The notes below the pieces were generated by a model. It was not told the DNA's origin. It did not search any database and saw nothing but the letters and a program-made list of their open reading frames with translations. A stretch of DNA of 64,000 bases from Gimesia fumaroli (GTDB lineage: Bacteria; Planctomycetota; Planctomycetia; Planctomycetales; Planctomycetaceae), in NCBI RefSeq assembly GCF_007754425.1, contig NZ_CP037452.1:4563164-4627163 (forward strand), in the 5' to 3' direction. Every line of letters begins with the position of its first letter. Within the stretch, counting starts at the first letter, position 1. Position numbers and translations under genes: made by a program. Below are positions 1 to 8,478 of this stretch, piece after piece.

Positions 1-1
1 G

Positions 2-1348
2 CAACGCGGATTGACCACGGATCCCGAAAACAACGGCAAACCAACACACCATTTTGAGATCCTGGGCCCCACTGCCGCCGATGATATTGAACACTGGAGA
101 TCAGAGCTCGATCTCAACGAGCAGGACTCGCTCATTCCGTTGAATCAGGGTCCCTGGGAAGACAAAGGCATCCTGCAACTGACCCGAGCTGACAAAGTCT
201 CCTACTGGAAACTCACCGAAGATGCAGACAATCAATTCTTCCTCTCCGAAACTCAGTATCGACAAACAAACGAGAACGGCTCGATTGTGATCAACGGGCT
301 CCCCCAGGGAACCGGCGAAGGAGAAACCGATTTCTATCCCGTCGGTCGCATCAGCAAACTGCCCGGCGATAAAACGGAAACCGGTGCGCTCGGACCAGCC
401 GAATTCCTGAGTACGATCCGGGAAAGTGAGATCATTCTCTGGGGCTCAGAAACGATCAAGGAAGACGACGGCTCTGTCATCACCGTCTATTACCCCAAAC
501 CCACATCAGGGAAAAAAGTCCTCAGCCCTGGAAATCACCCGAAATTCGCGGGCATCCGCGGGACTGACCTGAAAGGCAAACTAAACTTCCTCTCCTTGAT
601 GCTGGCACTATTTTGTGGAACGGCGTCCCTGCCTCATATCCTGATCCGCTACTACACGGTGAAAGATCAGGCCAGTGCCCGTAAAAGTACCATCGTCGGC
701 ATCGGCAGTATTGGTTACTTCTATATCCTGACCCTGTTTATGGGTCTGGGGGCGATGACCAGTGGCTCACTCGATGTGACCAACAGTAATATGGCAGCCC
801 CCCTGCTCGCCAAGAGCATCGGCGACTGGTTATTCGCGATCATCTCTGCCATCGCCTTTACCACCGTGCTCGGAACCGTCAGCGGCCTGATTATCGCGTC
901 CAGCGGCGCCGTCGTGCACGACCTGATGTCGAGCTTCATGAAAATCGAGATGAACGATTTCGCCAAAGTACGCATCGCAAAAATTGCGTCTGTGGTTGTC
1001 GGCGTTATCGCGATTATTCTCGGGATTCTGTTTGAGAAATTTAACGTGAACTATCTCGTCGGCTGGGCCTTCAGTGTCGCTGCCTCGGCGAACCTGCCCG
1101 CGCTCGTGATGCTCTTGTTCTGGCCTAAGACAACGAAGCAGGGAATCACAGCCGCCATCTTTGCCGGCATGATTTCTTCCCTCGGCTGGATTCTGCTCAG
1201 TGCCGACTCTTACAAAGGTATTTACGGACTCGATCCGGAAACCGCCATTGTTCCCTTCAGCCAACCTGGTCTGGTTACGATCCCACTCGGATTTATCATC
1301 CTGATCATCGTTTCATTAATGACACAACCCAAATCACAGGATACTTAA
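2..1348 (+). CDS. Cation/acetate-type sodium:solute symporter, C-terminal part (5' end outside window)
   Basis: The reading frame is open to the window edge, so this is the C-terminal part of a larger protein. From about residue 190 (counted from the TTG at 11) it matches ActP-type sodium:solute symporters: a GTASLPHILIRYY-like helix start, then a K-D-Q-A-S-A-R-K-S loop and GYFYILTLFMGLGAM, followed by several more hydrophobic helices. These proteins couple Na+ entry to uptake of acetate or similar small carboxylates across the inner membrane. The first ~185 visible residues are hydrophilic and acidic, an unusually long loop compared with E. coli ActP. It ends 2 bases before the next gene, so the two are probably co-transcribed. 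The family call is firm; the substrate is not shown by the sequence. Confidence 0.85.
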   Translation, partial: QRGLTTDPENNGKPTHHFEILGPTAADDIEHWRSELDLNEQDSLIPLNQGPWEDKGILQLTRADKVSYWKLTEDADNQFFLSETQYRQTNENGSIVINGLPQGTGEGETDFYPVGRISKLPGDKTETGALGPAEFLSTIRESEIILWGSETIKEDDGSVITVYYPKPTSGKKVLSPGNHPKFAGIRGTDLKGKLNFLSLMLALFCGTASLPHILIRYYTVKDQASARKSTIVGIGSIGYFYILTLFMGLGAMTSGSLDVTNSNMAAPLLAKSIGDWLFAIISAIAFTTVLGTVSGLIIASSGAVVHDLMSSFMKIEMNDFAKVRIAKIASVVVGVIAIILGILFEKFNVNYLVGWAFSVAASANLPALVMLLFWPKTTKQGITAAIFAGMISSLGWILLSADSYKGIYGLDPETAIVPFSQPGLVTIPLGFIILIIVSLMTQPKSQDT

Positions 1349-1350
1349 CG

Positions 1351-1788
1351 TTGACAGAGCCACAACCAGAACAAGAATGGTTAACCGCGACCGCCACTGA
1401 AGAGGACATGACCGTTCTGTTTCGACTCCTGCCGGAAATTCCGCAGGACATTACCCCAGCCGATTTTCCTGCGCGAATCGAGATCATCTGGAACTATCAG
1501 TCTCCCAACGAAACCGGCATGCCCGGACCGGAAGATCTGGAACTCATGAACCAGTTCGAACAGAAACTGGTTGACGCCTGGCAAGAGACAGCACTGGGCT
1601 TCATGACCATGCTAATTACGGGAAACCAGATGTGTGAATGGCAATGGTATCTCAAAGACGCCGACCAGGCTTTGGTGGCGCTGAATGAAGCAGCCACGGA
1701 ACTGCCTCCGCTGCCGATCGATATTCACACCGAAACCGATCCTGACTGGTACGCCTATTCTAATTTCATGCGTCAGGTCACAGAGTAA
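1351..1788 (+). CDS. Hypothetical acidic soluble protein, TTG start
   Basis: A 145-residue acidic protein with no signal peptide or membrane segment. I do not recognise the family. It starts with TTG two bases after the stop of the symporter gene, which suggests translational coupling; an internal ATG at 1408 is an alternative start. The tail is rich in P, D, W and Y. Its position directly behind a transporter suggests an accessory or unrelated co-transcribed role, but no motif supports a function. Confidence 0.6.
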   Translation: MTEPQPEQEWLTATATEEDMTVLFRLLPEIPQDITPADFPARIEIIWNYQSPNETGMPGPEDLELMNQFEQKLVDAWQETALGFMTMLITGNQMCEWQWYLKDADQALVALNEAATELPPLPIDIHTETDPDWYAYSNFMRQVTE

Positions 1789-1815
1789 GCCTTATTCTGA
1801 ATCAGCGTCCTTTGT

Positions 1816-2775
1816 TTAAGAAGGGGGCTGTTCAAAGGAAATCGAAGACGTTCCCGGCCGAGCGATTTCGCCCGCGTTCTTTCCGAAGCGGTCCAGAATT
1901 TCGTTCACCGTAGAACGTATCGTGATGCATAAACCGTCCAGGTCCAAATCGTCTTCATCCAGACCAAACGGCTCTTCTACAGAATGCGCAATCACTTCAA
2001 TCCCGATCATGAAGTAAGCCAGAATAATTGTGATCGGGATCGTCCAGAAATCAAAATCCTCTACAAGTCCCCAAGGCAGCGTACACAAATACAATCCGAT
2101 ACAGTGCCGCACGAACAATCGATACGAAGGCGAAAGCCGGGTACGACGAATGCGTTCACAACCGCCACAGATCTCCATCAATTCACGGGTCTCGGAATCC
2201 AGAATCCGGAGTTCGTCGCCGTCAATTAAGCCGGAGCGTTTCCAGCCAATCACGCGGCGGTAGATCAAATCAGAAATATACGCTGGTATATGCCGTGGGG
2301 GCGGATCGATCTGCTCGATTTCCGGAAACATGTCAAAATCGTCGTCTTCACGCAGGTGATCGCGCAGCGCTTCGGGAAAGGCAACAATCAGATCTCCCAA
2401 TTCGCGAAGTTCATCGGAACCAAAGTTCGAAAACTCACGAAATTTGATGGCCATGTTACGGCTGATATTGACCAGTTTCCCCCACAACTTGCGCGCCTCC
2501 CACCAACGAGAATACGAGCTGTTCGTTCGGAAGACTAATAATAAACCCAGCACCAAACCAAGAGTGGTGTGGATGTCAGATGATACGTCACCCATATTCT
2601 TGACATCATCAATCACGTCGGGGGCGACTCCAAAGGTAGCAAGAAAGTCGATATGATCTTTCAGGACTGGTATGAGACTATAAACGCCAAATAATCCCGC
2701 GTAGAGAGAAATACGCCCCAGTGTCCCCAGTTTTTTCTCAATGAACGACAGGTTCAGTTCTGCATCAGCAGCCAT
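1816..2775 (-). CDS. Bestrophin-like (UPF0187 family) anion channel
   Basis: A 319-residue membrane protein. The hallmark is the segment LLVFRTNSSYSRWWEARKLW at about residues 77-98, which is close to the consensus of bacterial bestrophin homologues (F-R-T-N-x-S-Y-x-R-W-W-E). Hydrophobic stretches lie around residues 23-45, 68-85 and 228-260. Bestrophins form pentameric chloride or bicarbonate channels in the membrane. The gene is convergent with the preceding gene, and the start ATG has an AGGAA-type ribosome site about a dozen bases upstream. Ion selectivity in bacteria is variable, so only the family is claimed. Confidence 0.85.
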   Translation of the reverse strand: MAADAELNLSFIEKKLGTLGRISLYAGLFGVYSLIPVLKDHIDFLATFGVAPDVIDDVKNMGDVSSDIHTTLGLVLGLLLVFRTNSSYSRWWEARKLWGKLVNISRNMAIKFREFSNFGSDELRELGDLIVAFPEALRDHLREDDDFDMFPEIEQIDPPPRHIPAYISDLIYRRVIGWKRSGLIDGDELRILDSETRELMEICGGCERIRRTRLSPSYRLFVRHCIGLYLCTLPWGLVEDFDFWTIPITIILAYFMIGIEVIAHSVEEPFGLDEDDLDLDGLCITIRSTVNEILDRFGKNAGEIARPGTSSISFEQPPS

Positions 2776-2846
2776 AAATCAAAGTTTCCTATATCAATCA
2801 GACAAACGTCGCCAATCAAGTCGCGCTACCAGATAATACAGGAACT

Positions 2847-4040
2847 CTAATTTTTTCGGCCCAATAACACAACAGACGTATCATCGTGTCTGCCAGATCC
2901 GTCTGTAAAAGCATTCGAATCGCGGAATAAATTGGACAACGCCGTCTCCAAATCATTTGACCGCGACTCCTGTAAAGAGTTCATAATGCCGGGGATTCCG
3001 AACTCGCCGAACGTCTCTTTTTCGCCGGGAAATGCTTCTGCCAGTCCATCAGTAAAAATCAGCAATCGGCTGTCGGCAGGCACAATGGAGGTATGAATGT
3101 CGTATTCGACATCAGGCACGATGCCCAGCGGGAGACCGCCGTCATCATTCGTTCCCAGTTCATACACTTTGTTGGTTTCCAGCTCGTGCACAATCGGAAT
3201 CGGCGCTCCGGCTGACGTCCATTGAAATTCATTCGTCCTGGCATTCAAGATCCCGTACAGCAGCGTTATGAAGCCACCATCATCATTCACAATTGCCTGG
3301 TTACACAAACGATTATTCACATCTGACACAAACGCCGCGGTATCCAGATACTTATTCGAACGGATCATGCCCACCAGGGTATGCATCGTCATAATCGACA
3401 TGCAGGCTTTCATCCCATGCCCCGATGCGTCTCCCACCAGCAACACCAGATTCTCATCGTCGAGCATGAACACATCATAATAGTCGCCCCCCGCAAGCGT
3501 CACAGGCTGACCGCCAAACACGCGAATCTGCGAAGACTCATAACGGGCCGTCACATCAAACCGATCGGGAGATTCCAGATCGCTGGGAATAATCGATTCC
3601 TGTAATTTCCGCACCGATTCGATTTCTTCACGCAGACGCTCTGCTACAAATCGCTCACGTTCGGCTTTGACGGAATCGACCACACTCTGCAGCGTGGTTT
3701 CCAGTAGGAACATAAAGTCGCCGCCTTCATCGCGGATGATATAAGCCCGCATGCCCGCGGTTAAAAAGCGAGCGACATGAAAGGTCCCCTGAGTCGGACA
3801 GGCCCCCACGATCGGCGTATCAAGATGCTTCTGGCGGATCTGTTCAAAATGATCAAACGCCGTCTGCGGATCAGGACTCATGATCGACATCAGAATGATG
3901 TCCCACGCGTTTTTCTCTAATGCCTGCTCCAGAAATTCTTCCGTCGTAGAACAGATGACTAAGTCATTCTCACTCACTCCCAGATAGAGAGAAATGAGAT
4001 CACACTCTTCGGGATTATCCCACCCGATCAGAATCCGCAT
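2847..4040 (-). CDS. SpoIIE-type PP2C phosphatase with N-terminal degenerate receiver domain
   Basis: The C-terminal half (from about residue 150) is a PP2C/SpoIIE phosphatase: GGDYYDVF and GDASGHGMKAC are the metal-binding motifs, and GLAEAFPG, FGE and HDDTSVVLLGR follow. The N-terminal ~120 residues fold like a response-regulator receiver (MRILIGWDN start, then DIILMSIMSPD). The position of the usual phospho-acceptor Asp reads Ser, so it may be a non-phosphorylated pseudo-receiver. A coiled linker (residues ~120-150) joins the two. The frame opens 48 bases earlier, but I chose the ATG at 4040 because the receiver strand begins there. Such proteins dephosphorylate anti-sigma-factor antagonists in partner-switching pathways; no partner lies nearby. 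Confidence 0.85.
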   Translation of the reverse strand: MRILIGWDNPEECDLISLYLGVSENDLVICSTTEEFLEQALEKNAWDIILMSIMSPDPQTAFDHFEQIRQKHLDTPIVGACPTQGTFHVARFLTAGMRAYIIRDEGGDFMFLLETTLQSVVDSVKAERERFVAERLREEIESVRKLQESIIPSDLESPDRFDVTARYESSQIRVFGGQPVTLAGGDYYDVFMLDDENLVLLVGDASGHGMKACMSIMTMHTLVGMIRSNKYLDTAAFVSDVNNRLCNQAIVNDDGGFITLLYGILNARTNEFQWTSAGAPIPIVHELETNKVYELGTNDDGGLPLGIVPDVEYDIHTSIVPADSRLLIFTDGLAEAFPGEKETFGEFGIPGIMNSLQESRSNDLETALSNLFRDSNAFTDGSGRHDDTSVVLLGRKN

Positions 4041-4557
4041 AGTTGGCCCCACAAATTCGAATTCATTGAATATTAACCCGCCCATCATATTAAATTTACA
4101 TGCGAATATCGACAGAAATCCCTCAGAATGATGCAGACAGATAGAGATACCCGTTCAGCGAACACAGAACTGAACAGTTTTTACTCCACTGAAGAAATCC
4201 GACTTGACGATCACGCGCGCATCGGCATGATCATGCGGAGATAACGTCGGGCGCGCGAGTGAGCACCACTGGTTCAGTTGTCGTTTTCAAAGCTCTGAAA
4301 AAATCAGCACCATAAAAGCCGCTTGTTTCAGCAAGATTTCCCAAACCACTACTTGCACGCACCTCAGTTATCAAACGATATCGCAACGCTTCGCTCCGCA
4401 TTCTCTGATCTTCATATAGGCATCCCTGACAGTCACAGGTCGTTCGCAAGCAAAATAAGCGTCTCCCCCTTGACGCCCCCACGCCACTGACAATGATGTT
4501 TTTCACAAACATGATTTGAGATCCCATAAACCGGGTAAGCTCGGATGCATATCCGGA

Positions 4558-4903
4558 CCGAGCGCAGCGAGCAGGAAGCCAACAGATCAAACAACGGTTA
4601 CAGATCACGAATCCATCCTCAAAAGTAGGGGCGTGCCCGATGTGACCGCCCGCCTGACGAGCCAATCAATGGCACAAGGTTGTGTGGCACTGTTGGCTTG
4701 CCAACAGTGATCAGTTCACCAACCAAAAAAGACATTCAGAAAACCCAGCATGCCTGTACCTCTGAGCGACTCGGCACTAGCCTTCGGTACGAACCTCCGC
4801 CGACACACAAACCACCGGCACCCCAATCCTACCAGATACCACCGGCAGCAACGCAGCTGAACCTGCCGTACTGAACGTGAATAAAACTCCCCTGATCCAG
4901 CCA
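4558..4903. repeat. Mosaic intergenic repeat, copy 1
   Basis: It contains recognisable modules that recur elsewhere. A CCGAGC...AGCGAGCAGGA block (4558-4575) recurs at 6087-6105. A block around 4628-4661 with GACCGCCCGCC recurs at about 8066-8096 and in weaker form at 33556-33593. A perfect palindrome sits at 4688-4709. A ~40-base block at 4821-4860 differs by one base from 8191-8230, and a diverged relative of it lies at about 34825-34890. The modules are non-coding and stay in intergenic DNA. Confidence 0.75.
4688..4709. repeat. 22-bp palindrome (hairpin module)
   Basis: CACTGTTGGC, two T, GCCAACAGTG: ten perfect base pairs around a two-base centre. One-mismatch and degenerate copies occur at 8370-8391 and about 6191-6214. 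The copies are always intergenic, which resembles a REP-like or small non-autonomous palindromic element. Confidence 0.7.
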
Positions 4904-5017
4904 CCTTTCGACCAAATCATTTTGTAACGACACTCCACTCTCTGCTAGAATGGCAAAACAATCAGCACCGCCCCATTCTGCGAAAGCGACCTCCTCTGAA
5001 AAGAAATCACCAATGAC

Positions 5018-6049
5018 ATGTTGACTGTATTTAGCAATGATCAACTGCTTCATGAAGGCAAGAGCGAATTTCATCGCGGTCAATTGCTCCCCTGCTTCGA
5101 ATCACCAAAACGCGCTGAACTGATTCTAGCCGAACTGCAGGCAAATAAATCGGGGGACATCATCGCCCCCGATCGCTTTGGATTAGAACCAGTCTTGCGG
5201 ATTCACGATGCGGCTTATGTGGAGTTTCTGCAAACCGCATTCGACAGGTGGCATACCATTCATCCCGATTGCGATGCCCTCCCCCACACCTGGAACATGC
5301 GCGGGGCCCGTGACATCTTACCCAACAACATCTACGGTCAACTCGGCTACTATTCCTGCGACGCGAGCACACCGATCATGGCACATACCTGGCAGGCCGC
5401 AAAAGCGTCAGCAGACGCCGCGATCATGGCGCAACGTCTCGTTATGCAGGGACACCGTTCCGCATTTGCCTTAACGCGGCCCCCAGGTCACCATGCGACC
5501 TCAAACGTGTACGGCGGTTATTGCTATCTCAACAATGCCGCCATCGCAGCGCAAGCTTTTCTGGACGGAGACGCCAAGCAAGTCGCCATTCTGGACATCG
5601 ACTATCATCACGGCAATGGAACCCAGATTATCTTCGAAGACAGAAACGACGTGCTCGTGGTTTCAATTCACGCCAACCCTGCCGAAGCCTATCCCTACTT
5701 CCTGGGATATGCAGACGAAACAGGCACCGGTGCAGGCAAAGGCTATAACCTGAATCTGCCACTCCCAGACGGTACTGACTGGAACTCGTATCAAGGTGCA
5801 CTGGAAACAGCCCTGGCTGCAATCTCGCGGTTTACTCCTGACTATCTTGTCGTCTCACTCGGAGTCGACACCTACGCCGGCGATCCCATTTCAAGTTTCA
5901 AACTCAGCTCGAACGACTTTTCCAAATTGGGCCACCATCTCGGCAAAGCAGATTTCCCAACCTTGATCCTGATGGAAGGCGGCTACGCAGTCGACAACAT
6001 CGGCTGCAACGTAGTCAAAGTACTGACAGGCTTCGAAGACGCAATCTGA
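5018..6049 (+). CDS. Acetylpolyamine amidohydrolase / class II histone deacetylase-like protein
   Basis: A 343-residue protein covering the whole deacetylase fold. RPPGHHA (H158, H159) carries the catalytic His pair; GGYCYLNNAAIAAQ follows. ILDIDYHHGNGTQ supplies the zinc ligands D195 and H197, and SLGVDTYAGDP gives the second Asp ligand. The C-terminus MEGGYAVDNIGCNV is typical of the acetylpolyamine amidohydrolase (AphA) branch. Family members remove acetyl groups from polyamines or lysine side chains in the cytoplasm. The length is normal and all key residues are present. It stands alone between two repeat-rich intergenic regions. The exact substrate cannot be told from sequence. Confidence 0.88.
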   Translation: MLTVFSNDQLLHEGKSEFHRGQLLPCFESPKRAELILAELQANKSGDIIAPDRFGLEPVLRIHDAAYVEFLQTAFDRWHTIHPDCDALPHTWNMRGARDILPNNIYGQLGYYSCDASTPIMAHTWQAAKASADAAIMAQRLVMQGHRSAFALTRPPGHHATSNVYGGYCYLNNAAIAAQAFLDGDAKQVAILDIDYHHGNGTQIIFEDRNDVLVVSIHANPAEAYPYFLGYADETGTGAGKGYNLNLPLPDGTDWNSYQGALETALAAISRFTPDYLVVSLGVDTYAGDPISSFKLSSNDFSKLGHHLGKADFPTLILMEGGYAVDNIGCNVVKVLTGFEDAI

Positions 6050-6559
6050 TTGCTTCTGATAATCTGCACTCCACTTTTCAAAAGGGCCGAGCAAAGCGAG
6101 CAGGAGGTTTATAGGTCGACTCAAGAATCCAGAACAAGATTCCATACTAGAAGAATAACAATACGCTGTTAAATGGGTCCCTCAAATGTGGCATTGTTGG
6201 CTTGCCAATAGCGCTAAGTGAGCGTTCTCCAACCAGTGTCAGGAATCAAAAACAGGCCAAATTTCCCACGAATGAAAAGACCACTAGATGTTCTGTGAAT
6301 TTGTCTTTACGAATTGCTGATTCGGTATTGGAACCAAAGGACTGACACTTAACATTTTTAGGAAACACATAAAAACATGTGTCCACATCTTGATCATCCC
6401 CCCATATACGCTATGTTATATATTTCACCTACAATCGGGAGCCAGGTTGTTGAATTTCTATAAAAGAAGCAGCTTCCATGTTTTGTTCCTAAATTCTAAA
6501 GCTCAGTCACACATACGAACAAAGACTAGCTTGCTACTATTAAATGATGAGTCAAGCGG
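6050..6559. other. Intergenic region with repeat fragments, becoming AT-rich
   Basis: A CCGAGCAAAGCGAGCAGGA module (6087-6105) and a degenerate copy of the palindromic module (about 6191-6214) occupy the left half. The right half, 6290-6559, is clearly richer in A and T than the neighbours and leads into the metallophosphoesterase gene. No gene was found here. Confidence 0.6.
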
Positions 6560-8008
6560 ATGCAGCATTTTATAAACATCCTGCACCTTACGGATCTACA
6601 TATTGGTGGTGAGCGAACTGATATTGCACGCGCACAATTCAACAATGCAGTTGATGCACTTTATCATTGCTTGGAATCTATCAAGAATGAACCGCGAGGT
6701 GAAGCAGCAAACGACGACTGGCGACCTCAGATGATCGCTATATCAGGCGACATTGCGTATTCTGGTTCCATGGAAGAATTTCGAGATGCGGGTAAGTTAA
6801 TCAGCCGAATTTGTCAACTATTCAATCTTGACTCTAAAAGCGTAGTTCTCTGTCCAGGAAACCATGACCGAAATACGCGGAGAGTTAGCGGAATAACATA
6901 TCCCGGTTCTTCTCACGAGGCAGATGACTGGTTAGCTCCTGAAAACTTTGTGATCGACAAGAAAAATGACGCAGCCGCACCATTATCCATTCCCTTTCAG
7001 AATTTCTACAGATTTTGTGATTCTTCAAAGTTCCTCAAACCTGAAGGGTTGAGTGGACTTGAATATTTAACAGGAGTTTGTCAACCAAGTACTCAAAAGG
7101 GCTTAGACTTCATCGTTCTGAATTCATCCTGGTTTTGTAAGCCCAAAGGCAACGATATCCGAAATTTATGGCTTGGCTTACCGTTGTTGGAAAAAATGCA
7201 AAGCAGCAGGCAGATTACACGAACAGACGTCCTCACGGATCACCGAATTCGTATTGCTCTCGTCCATCATCCCAAGGATTGGTTAAACGAAGAAGAACAT
7301 GACACATACTCAAATCGACCTAACACTTTCAGATACTTGGCTGAACGATGTGATATCATTTTATCTGGACATGTTCATGGTGCCCTAGAACCTCCGACAC
7401 GTTCATATGATCGGGCTCTGGTATTTTCAGGCGGCGCAAGCTATGCCGGACACCGTTTTCGGAATAATTTTTCAATTATTCAGATTGACGTGGATGACTT
7501 AACTGTTCGTCGGCGTGGCTTCGAATATGACTCTCGCGAAACAGTCTGGATTGAAAGCGAACGTGCCAGAGGCATTTACCCCCTACGCAAAAAGTCGCCG
7601 CCAAATACACTCTTCCCAAATACAAAGGCTATCCAACTATCTGGCGAGTGGGAAAGTGACTTCTGGATCGAGGGGGCAAATGATCTGCGCAAACCAAGCC
7701 ATAGGCTGCAAATCGAGCAAAAAAAGCAAGGCAAGAAGATTTCTGTAACAGGAAAAGTAAAGACGGGTGATGAAGCACTCCGTTTCTCTTTTGATGGGTT
7801 TCTTAAAAATGGCTACATTACTGGGACATGGGAAGGACAAAGTCGTCCAAGCCCTCGCTATGGAGTTTTTCAGCTCAGAGTCGAAGAGAATCAACAGACT
7901 TTGAGCGGACGTTGGCTTGGTTTCAATCGAGATGGAACGATTAACGTTGGAAAGTGGAAGGCTGTGAAAATAAATCGAACCAGTAAGAAAAAATCATCCC
8001 CTTCCTGA
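6560..8008 (+). CDS. Calcineurin-like metallophosphoesterase with C-terminal beta domain
   Basis: A 482-residue protein. All metallophosphoesterase motifs are present in order: D-L-H (D12, H14), SGD (D64), GNHD (N101-D103), HHP near residue 235, and GHVHG near residue 271. This domain binds two metals and cleaves phosphoesters; the substrate may be nucleic acid, nucleotide or protein. Residues ~355-470 form a separate beta-rich domain with repeated G-x-W and I-x-G-x-W patterns, which I do not recognise. There is no signal peptide, so it is probably cytoplasmic. The gene is more AT-rich than its neighbours and lies between two repeat blocks, suggesting acquisition by transfer. The ribosome site is weak. 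Confidence 0.82.
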   Translation: MQHFINILHLTDLHIGGERTDIARAQFNNAVDALYHCLESIKNEPRGEAANDDWRPQMIAISGDIAYSGSMEEFRDAGKLISRICQLFNLDSKSVVLCPGNHDRNTRRVSGITYPGSSHEADDWLAPENFVIDKKNDAAAPLSIPFQNFYRFCDSSKFLKPEGLSGLEYLTGVCQPSTQKGLDFIVLNSSWFCKPKGNDIRNLWLGLPLLEKMQSSRQITRTDVLTDHRIRIALVHHPKDWLNEEEHDTYSNRPNTFRYLAERCDIILSGHVHGALEPPTRSYDRALVFSGGASYAGHRFRNNFSIIQIDVDDLTVRRRGFEYDSRETVWIESERARGIYPLRKKSPPNTLFPNTKAIQLSGEWESDFWIEGANDLRKPSHRLQIEQKKQGKKISVTGKVKTGDEALRFSFDGFLKNGYITGTWEGQSRPSPRYGVFQLRVEENQQTLSGRWLGFNRDGTINVGKWKAVKINRTSKKKSSPS

Positions 8009-8478
8009 CCTATTCACTCTCCTAAAAATGTCTATTTCATAAACATACTCACTTTCAGACATAGGGGCGGCCACCACATGTCCGCCCGCCAGGTGAATCG
8101 CAATCCCAGATCACCAATTAAATGGAACCAGAGCGGCCCACCCAAAAGTGAGCGGGTCGGCACTAGCTGCCGGGACACAACCCACCGCCCCCCCAATCCT
8201 ACCAGATACCACCGGCAGCAACGCAACTGAATATCCTACACTGATCACGCCCCCACCCTTAAGATAATCCAGGAATCCTGGATACGATGCGACTGTCGGA
8301 CAAACCGATCAGTGGCACACGGCAGGGAAAACCTACGAGGTTTGTTTTCATTTTCTGACGGTCCGGTGGCACTGGTGGCTTGCCAACAGTGAATGTGATG
8401 ACGCACGATTTTCACAATAAAATATGCTGGACCGGAGAAGCACGAGGTTCGTCTTTTTTCTCGCAGCAACCGCAACTG
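8009..8478. other. Intergenic repeat region
   Basis: Almost all of this gap is repeat sequence. A GTCCGCCCGCC module lies near 8066-8096, a CGGCACTAGC module near 8159, a ~40-base block at 8191-8230, and a palindrome at 8370-8391. No supported gene. Confidence 0.65.
8058..8395. repeat. Mosaic intergenic repeat, copy 2
   Basis: It shares with copy 1 (4558-4903) the order GTCCGCCCGCC module, CGGCACTAGC module, then the AATCCTACCAGATACCACCG block. The last is 39/40 identical over 8191-8230 versus 4821-4860. The palindrome (8370-8391, one mismatch) lies on the other side compared with copy 1, so the modules have been rearranged. Confidence 0.75.

Larger units (their letters stand above)
4089..5017. 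other. Long intergenic region with mosaic repeats
   Basis: There is no convincing gene in these ~930 bases. A 144-codon frame on the minus strand (4231-4665) runs through repeat sequence and has no ribosome site or recognisable domain. The right half is made of repeat modules shared with other intergenic regions (listed separately). The left part, 4089-4550, shows nothing I can assign. Confidence 0.6.

Noticed and set aside
4231-4665. A 144-codon minus-strand frame
   Set aside because: It crosses the mosaic repeat modules and shows no domain or translation signal.
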